Below, piece by piece: positions 13,732-17,581 of a stretch of 17,581 nucleotides of DNA (position 1 is the stretch's first letter; each line of letters begins with the position of its first letter). The notes beneath the pieces were generated by a model. It did no database searches, was not told the DNA's origin, and saw nothing but the letters and a program-made list of their open reading frames with translations. Source of the DNA: Candidatus Kerfeldbacteria bacterium RIFOXYC2_FULL_38_9 (GTDB lineage Bacteria > Patescibacteriota > Patescibacteriia > UBA9570 > XYC2-FULL-38-9). A program made the position numbers and the translations under genes. Location: assembly GCA_001818355.1 (NCBI GenBank), contig MHKJ01000059.1, positions 6,979 through 24,559 of the forward strand, given 5' to 3'.

Positions 13732-16072
13732 CGTCTTCCTTAAGTTCATTTTCTGTTTCTATTTCTTCCAAACTGTTTTCTTGCACAAACTCTTCTGCTA
13801 TGTCTTCTGCTGTGTTCTCAATTTTATCTGTTGTTTCTGTTTTAGCAACCTTTAATAATTCTCTCGGTTTAGCGCCATCAGCAGGGCCAATAAACCCCTG
13901 CTCTTCTAAAATATCCAAAATCCGAGCGGCACGAGCATAACCAATGCGCAAGCGTCTTTGTAATAAAGAAGCGGAGGCTTTTTTGGCTTCTAAAATAATT
14001 TCTTTAGCCTGTGGTAATAACTCATCGCTGTTTTCATCGCTTGCCCCTCCTGATAAATTAAAATCGTTGACAAGTTTAACGTTTTGTTGTTTTTCTACCA
14101 CATCACTTTCATAAGCGGGAGCGCCTTGCTGACGCAAATAATCCACCACACGTTCAATCTCCGCGTCTCCCACAAAAGCGCCCTGTAATCTTTTCGGTTT
14201 GGATATTTTAGCGTCAATATACAGCATATCTCCCCGACCAAGTAATTTTTCCGCTCCGGAAAAATCTAAAATCGTGCGCGAGTCTACCAAAGACGCCACC
14301 GAAAAAGCAATGCGAGCCGGCATATTGGCCTTAATCAAACCGGTTAAAACATTAACCGAAGGACGTTGGGTGGCCAGAATCAAATGAATGCCTACCGCTC
14401 GCGACATTTGTGCCAAACGCACAATAGCCGCTTCTACCGACTGCGCGGCCATGGACATTAAATCCGCCAGTTCATCAATAATAAATACCAAATACGGCAG
14501 TTTTTCATCACCAGGCACCATTGTATTATAAGAAGCAATATTTCTTTTACCAGCGCGAGACAACAATTCATAGCGCCTTTCCATTTCCGCCACCGTCCAT
14601 TTTAAAGAATTGATGGTTTTAGCAACATCTGTAATTACCGGTGTCATTAAATGGGGAATATCATTATAAGTAGTGAGCTCCACTCTTTTGGGGTCTATCA
14701 TAATAAAACGCAAATCATCAGGAGAATTATGATAAAGCAAACTAATAATGATGGAATTGATACAAACGGATTTACCTGAACCAGTAGCTCCGGCAATTAA
14801 CAAATGCGGCATAGCATCCAGAGAGGTAAAAAAAGGATTACCAGAAACATCTTTGCCTAAACATAAAGATAAATTATCTTGTTGTTTAAATTTTTTGGTA
14901 TCAATTAACTCTCGGACCGTGACCGTGGCCATAGTTTTATTGGGTACTTCTACCCCCACCAAAGCCTTGCCGGGAATAGGCGCTTCTATTCTAATAGGGT
15001 GAGCGGCCAAAGCCAAGGCAATATCATTTTGCAAAGTAGTAATTTGGGTCAATTTTACTCCTTGAGCCGGTCGCAGGGTATATTGCGTCACCATTGGACC
15101 AACGCTTACCTCTCCCATTTCCACCTCTAAACCAAAACTGGCTAAGGTTTCTTGAATGATGTTTTTGTTTTGTTCAATATTACCGCTGGTGGGCTTTTCG
15201 TTCTTTTGGGTTAAAAGATTAATTGGCAGATCAATCTTGGGAGAACGTCGTTTTTTGGGCTTAGGAATCAACTCCATCTGCTCTGGTTCGTGAGTTGGGG
15301 TGAAATCTTCTTGTCCGTCAGCAATTGCTTTAGTGGCAAACAATTTTTTAGTATCATCTTCATCTGTCGCATCTGCATTTGTATCATCGTCTGGCTCTTC
15401 TTTGTTTGGGTTATTATCCGCAATACGATAACCATAAAATTTAGCCTGCAAACGACTGTTTAACCAACGCAAGGGTTTTTTGCAAAAATTTATCAGATAA
15501 TTAAAAAACCGCAAACGAGAAGCTAGCACCAATAAACTGGTATTAAACATAATCAACCAAGAAGCTAAGAAAAAACCAATTAAAAACACCAAGGTGGCCC
15601 ACACTCCTGTAAAACGAATAAAAGGATAAGCTAAAACAATGCCCAAATATCCGCCACCGTGTCCGACTTTGGCTGAGGCAAAAATTTCACTAAGCGGCAC
15701 AAAAAGGTGCAATAAAGCCAATCCGCTTAATAAAAACAAAGCGAGGCCGATGTAGTTAACAATACGAATTTGATATTGTTCCGGATGCAAAAAAACATAT
15801 CCTAAAACCGCAAAAATGGCAGGAATAGTATATCGCCCCCAACCAAACATCCAGCCCAATATTTTGTCAATTACTAAACCAAAATCACCGGCCGCGTTAA
15901 TAAAGCTCAAAAGAGAGATAACCGCTATCGCAAATAACACAATAACCAACAAACCTTGTTGCATGGTGCTGTCGTCTTCATCCCACGAATAGTGTTTTTC
16001 TTTTTTTTGGCTTGGATGTTGATTTTGATTGCTTTTTTTTGGCTTGGACTTGCCTTTTTTTTCTTTGGCCAT
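13715..16072 (-). CDS. ftsK: DNA translocase FtsK/SpoIIIE
   Basis: The 785-residue septal DNA pump clears chromosomes from the closing division site. A basic tail (1-27) precedes four membrane helices (about 38-185), then an acidic linker (about 222-275). Next come the alpha domain and the RecA-like motor with Walker A GATGSGKS (428-435), the IMIDPKRVEL segment and the VFIIDELADLM Walker B. Near the C-terminus a gamma winged-helix domain reads KEIILEAKKASASLLQRRLR and RAARILDILEEQGFIGPA, the module that reads KOPS sites and touches XerD in other bacteria. An acidic tail of about 50 residues follows. The frame extends up to an ATG at 16105, but that lies upstream of the -10 box; the ATG at 16072 is three bases after the predicted transcript start. 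Confidence 0.95.
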   Translation of the reverse strand: MAKEKKGKSKPKKSNQNQHPSQKKEKHYSWDEDDSTMQQGLLVIVLFAIAVISLLSFINAAGDFGLVIDKILGWMFGWGRYTIPAIFAVLGYVFLHPEQYQIRIVNYIGLALFLLSGLALLHLFVPLSEIFASAKVGHGGGYLGIVLAYPFIRFTGVWATLVFLIGFFLASWLIMFNTSLLVLASRLRFFNYLINFCKKPLRWLNSRLQAKFYGYRIADNNPNKEEPDDDTNADATDEDDTKKLFATKAIADGQEDFTPTHEPEQMELIPKPKKRRSPKIDLPINLLTQKNEKPTSGNIEQNKNIIQETLASFGLEVEMGEVSVGPMVTQYTLRPAQGVKLTQITTLQNDIALALAAHPIRIEAPIPGKALVGVEVPNKTMATVTVRELIDTKKFKQQDNLSLCLGKDVSGNPFFTSLDAMPHLLIAGATGSGKSVCINSIIISLLYHNSPDDLRFIMIDPKRVELTTYNDIPHLMTPVITDVAKTINSLKWTVAEMERRYELLSRAGKRNIASYNTMVPGDEKLPYLVFIIDELADLMSMAAQSVEAAIVRLAQMSRAVGIHLILATQRPSVNVLTGLIKANMPARIAFSVASLVDSRTILDFSGAEKLLGRGDMLYIDAKISKPKRLQGAFVGDAEIERVVDYLRQQGAPAYESDVVEKQQNVKLVNDFNLSGGASDENSDELLPQAKEIILEAKKASASLLQRRLRIGYARAARILDILEEQGFIGPADGAKPRELLKVAKTETTDKIENTAEDIAEEFVQENSLEEIETENELKEDDEKTN
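13735..13741 (-). promoter_or_regulatory. Ribosome binding site that fixes the RodZ-like start
   Basis: AAGGAAG on the minus strand, with AAGGA ending five bases before the ATG at 13731. It lies inside the last codons of ftsK and favours 13731 over the upstream ATG at 13749. Confidence 0.65.
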
Positions 16073-16081
16073 AGTCATTCT

Positions 16082-16110
16082 ATTATAGCATATTTCAAAG
16101 AACATTTCAC
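16082..16110 (-). promoter_or_regulatory. ftsK promoter (extended -10)
   Basis: A perfect TATAAT (16087-16082) is preceded by TGC, forming an extended -10. The -35 is weak: GTGAAA at 16110-16105 with a 17-bp spacer. Transcription should start near 16075, three bases before the ATG at 16072. Confidence 0.7.
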
Positions 16111-16113
16111 ATT

Positions 16114-16138
16114 AAAAAACACCCCGAAAAAAGGGTGT
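16114..16138 (-). terminator. Terminator upstream of ftsK
   Basis: On the minus strand ACACCC (16138-16133), an 8-nt loop TTTTTTCG and GGGTGT (16124-16119) are followed by a T-run to 16114. It ends transcripts coming from guaA, the miniprotein, or the promoter at 16179-16206, and separates them from ftsK. Confidence 0.8.
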
Positions 16139-16172
16139 CCATAAATTCCTCACAAGCTAAAATAGCTTGAGC
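16114..16172 (-). ncRNA. Candidate small RNA or leader of about 59 nt
   Basis: A strong promoter (16179-16206) should start transcription near 16172. The transcript would hold a hairpin CAAGCTA-TTT-TAGCTTG (16168-16152 region) and then the terminator hairpin at 16138-16119 with its T-run. No large frame is present, and ftsK has its own promoter beyond the terminator, so the unit looks self-contained. It also holds GAGGA (16151-16147) followed by ATG at 16142 and an 11-codon frame, MDTLFSGCFLM, that lies across the terminator. A leader peptide or attenuator is therefore an alternative reading. I recognise no known RNA family. Confidence 0.4.
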
Positions 16173-16178
16173 CTTTTA

Positions 16179-16206
16179 AGTATAACAGAACTATAAAACC
16201 GGTCAA
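16179..16206 (-). promoter_or_regulatory. Promoter downstream of the miniprotein gene
   Basis: On the minus strand TTGACC (16206-16201), a 16-bp spacer and TATACT (16184-16179), with TGT before the -10 as an extended element. The -35 overlaps the stop codon of the 35-codon gene. The only thing downstream before a terminator is the short hairpin unit. Confidence 0.65.
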
Positions 16207-16310
16207 GCAATATTTTGCAAATACCAGTATAAACCGCTAATAAAAATAACGATGATGAACAACATAGCTATTTTAAAAGGCATGGTGGCGTGTTTGTGGT
16301 GTATTTTCAT
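16203..16310 (-). CDS. 35-residue single-helix membrane miniprotein
   Basis: An ATG at 16310, ten bases after the guaA stop, opens a 35-codon frame ending TGA at 16203. It starts MKIHHKHATMPFKIA and continues into a hydrophobic helix, MLFIIVIFISGLYWYLQ, then NIA. This layout, a short basic and histidine-rich cytoplasmic end followed by one membrane span, is that of a plausible small membrane protein. No Shine-Dalgarno is visible. Translation could be coupled to guaA, whose stop lies immediately upstream. A random frame of this size is not rare, but a clean hydrophobic helix bounded by charged and aromatic residues directly after guaA makes it credible. Function unknown. Confidence 0.5.
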   Translation of the reverse strand: MKIHHKHATMPFKIAMLFIIVIFISGLYWYLQNIA

Positions 16311-16320
16311 ATAAATAGTA

Positions 16321-17581
16321 TTATTCCCATTCTGTAGTAGCCGGGGGCTTGTTGGTTATATCATACATCACCGCACCAATTCCCTCAACCTGCAAAATGC
16401 GCTTAACCATTTTTTGTAAAACCTCTTGAGGCATGGGGTAAAAATTGGCGGTCATAACTTCTCGGGACTCAAATGGTCGCAAAACCACGGTTTCTCCTTG
16501 ACCAAAAGACAGGGGCAATAAAATAACAGGAAATTGCCAAATATCATCATAGATTCCGAATTCTATCACTACTTCTTGCACTATTTTTTCCGCTTGTTGC
16601 AAAATATGCAATCGTGTTTTGGTTAAGTATCCTCGTTTTAATTGCATTTTTGTAGCCGCAACCTGACCAGGAGTAACATCTAAAACCACCCGGCTGAGGC
16701 CTGTGACTTTATTGGTGATTTGCGTAGATAGACGATCAAGCTCTGTCCAGCCGGTAAACTCTCCTTGCAACATTACCACCTGGCAATAAGACCTTTGATC
16801 TCCTTGCACACCTACGCTTTTTAAAGGCAAAATAGTAGGAATAAAATTATGACCGATTATTTCTGTTAATTTTTTATCAACTTTTTTCAAGTCCGGAGCT
16901 GGTGTTCCGTGAGAACATAAACAACGAATGGCTAGTCCCGGCCCAGGAAACGGCCAACGTTTTAAAAGAATATCGTCAAGTCCTAATTTTTGACCAATTT
17001 GACGCACCTCGTCTTTATAAAGATCTACCAAAGGCTCCACCACTAAACCTTTGTTAATCATCTCCAATACCTCATCCACGCGATTATGATGGGTTTTGAT
17101 AGTGTCTGATGTTTTGGTGCCTCCGCTTTCAATAGTATCCGGATAAATCGTGCCCTGCCCCAATAACCATTCTTTTTCGTTAAGGAAGGCTTTTTTAAAT
17201 TCCGCTTTTTGTACTGCTAAAAATGTCCGACCAATAATTTTTCGTTTTTCTTCCGGATCCACCACGCCTTCCACCGCTTGCAAAAATTGATCGCTGGCAT
17301 TCACTATTTTTAAATTGTCAAAACCGGCTTTTGCCAAACTTTTTTTAACCGCCAATGATTCGTTAAGACGCATAAAACCATTATCAATATGCAAACCATA
17401 AACCCGCTGTTTACCCAATATTTTTTGAAGTAAAGCAAAGGCCACGCTGGAATCTACCCCGCCGGAAACCAAGAGAAAAACTTTTTTTTCACCCACTTGT
17501 TTTTTAATTTTCGCTTCTAATGCTTTTAAATACTCCGACATGCTCCAATTTTTTTCCGCGCGACAAATTTTAAAAACAAAA
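16321..17581 (-). CDS. guaA: GMP synthase (glutamine-hydrolysing), 5' end outside the window
   Basis: The enzyme converts XMP to GMP using ATP and glutamine-derived ammonia. The ATP-pyrophosphatase domain shows the SGGVDSSVAF loop, then HIDNGFMRLNE, KRKIIGRTF, QGTIYPDTIES, and FPGPGLAIR. The C-terminal half is the dimerisation domain ending SKPPATTEWE-like (TNKPPATTEWE). An ATG at 17541 would give a 406-residue protein without a glutaminase domain. However, the frame stays open from there to the window edge, and the extra residues FVFKICRAEKNW match the conserved linker of fused GuaA (FVRDICQCEALW in E. coli). So this is the C-terminal part of a fused enzyme, and 17541 is an internal Met. The C-terminal domain is about 80 residues longer than in E. 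coli and resembles the long eukaryotic form. Confidence 0.93.
   Translation of the reverse strand, partial: FVFKICRAEKNWSMSEYLKALEAKIKKQVGEKKVFLLVSGGVDSSVAFALLQKILGKQRVYGLHIDNGFMRLNESLAVKKSLAKAGFDNLKIVNASDQFLQAVEGVVDPEEKRKIIGRTFLAVQKAEFKKAFLNEKEWLLGQGTIYPDTIESGGTKTSDTIKTHHNRVDEVLEMINKGLVVEPLVDLYKDEVRQIGQKLGLDDILLKRWPFPGPGLAIRCLCSHGTPAPDLKKVDKKLTEIIGHNFIPTILPLKSVGVQGDQRSYCQVVMLQGEFTGWTELDRLSTQITNKVTGLSRVVLDVTPGQVAATKMQLKRGYLTKTRLHILQQAEKIVQEVVIEFGIYDDIWQFPVILLPLSFGQGETVVLRPFESREVMTANFYPMPQEVLQKMVKRILQVEGIGAVMYDITNKPPATTEWE

Noticed and set aside
16321..17541. A stand-alone GMP synthase B subunit (two-subunit type) starting at the ATG at 17541
   Set aside because: The frame has no stop between 17541 and the window edge, and the upstream codons encode ICRAEKNW, matching the linker of fused GuaA. 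The Met is internal.
1..17581. CRISPR arrays, tRNA, rRNA, or an alternative genetic code
   Set aside because: I saw no regularly spaced repeats and no tRNA or rRNA-like segments. TGA serves as a normal stop (for example at 1760-1762 and 16203-16205), so glycine recoding is not indicated.

Overview
The window reads as a fragment of a small, AT-rich bacterial chromosome that uses the standard code, with TGA as a real stop. Gene content and style point to the Patescibacteria/CPR: tight packing, few Shine-Dalgarno sites, short or absent mRNA leaders, a ftsK - rodZ-like - recA cluster, and a 1051-residue protein I cannot place in any family. This lineage call is inference from style and content; no rRNA is present to prove it.

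Layout. At 1-304 (minus strand) is secG, followed by the first codons of a further gene that runs off the left edge. An IS1202/ISNCY-type insertion sequence (about 366-1796) lies just upstream of the secG promoter, flanked by a 17-18 bp target duplication. It separates secG from the 1051-residue unknown gene (1833-4988, minus). From a divergent promoter region (4989-5136) the plus strand carries a polyprenol-dependent membrane glycosyltransferase (GT87) overlapping a GT2 enzyme of the polyprenyl-phosphate hexose synthase type. Next comes a CBS-domain protein coupled to an ArsB/NhaD-type transporter, then groES-groEL behind a near-consensus CIRCE operator. A strong terminator follows groEL. Two small overlapping membrane-protein genes come next and end at a bidirectional terminator. 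Beyond it the minus strand holds ftsK, a RodZ-like HTH/membrane/Ig-like protein, and recA. Further right, also on the minus strand, are guaA (its 5' end is outside the window), a 35-codon membrane miniprotein, and a compact promoter-hairpin-terminator unit that may be a small RNA.

How the genes fit together. The GT2 enzyme probably makes the lipid-linked sugar that the GT87 enzyme consumes. The CBS protein probably gates the transporter beside it. FtsK, the RodZ-like protein and RecA are a chromosome and cell-shape cluster. HrcA, encoded elsewhere, would control groESL.

Most notable points: (1) several genes have textbook -10 boxes only 6-16 nt before the start codon, implying leaderless or near-leaderless mRNAs; (2) the IS has two imperfect 15-bp sites at each end and a hairpin that can bury the transposase start codon; (3) the large unknown protein has an internal repeat architecture; (4) GuaA has the long, eukaryote-like C-terminal domain; (5) a possible ~59-nt small RNA lies between guaA and ftsK. 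I saw no CRISPR array, tRNA or rRNA. No gene-free stretch exceeds 300 bases.
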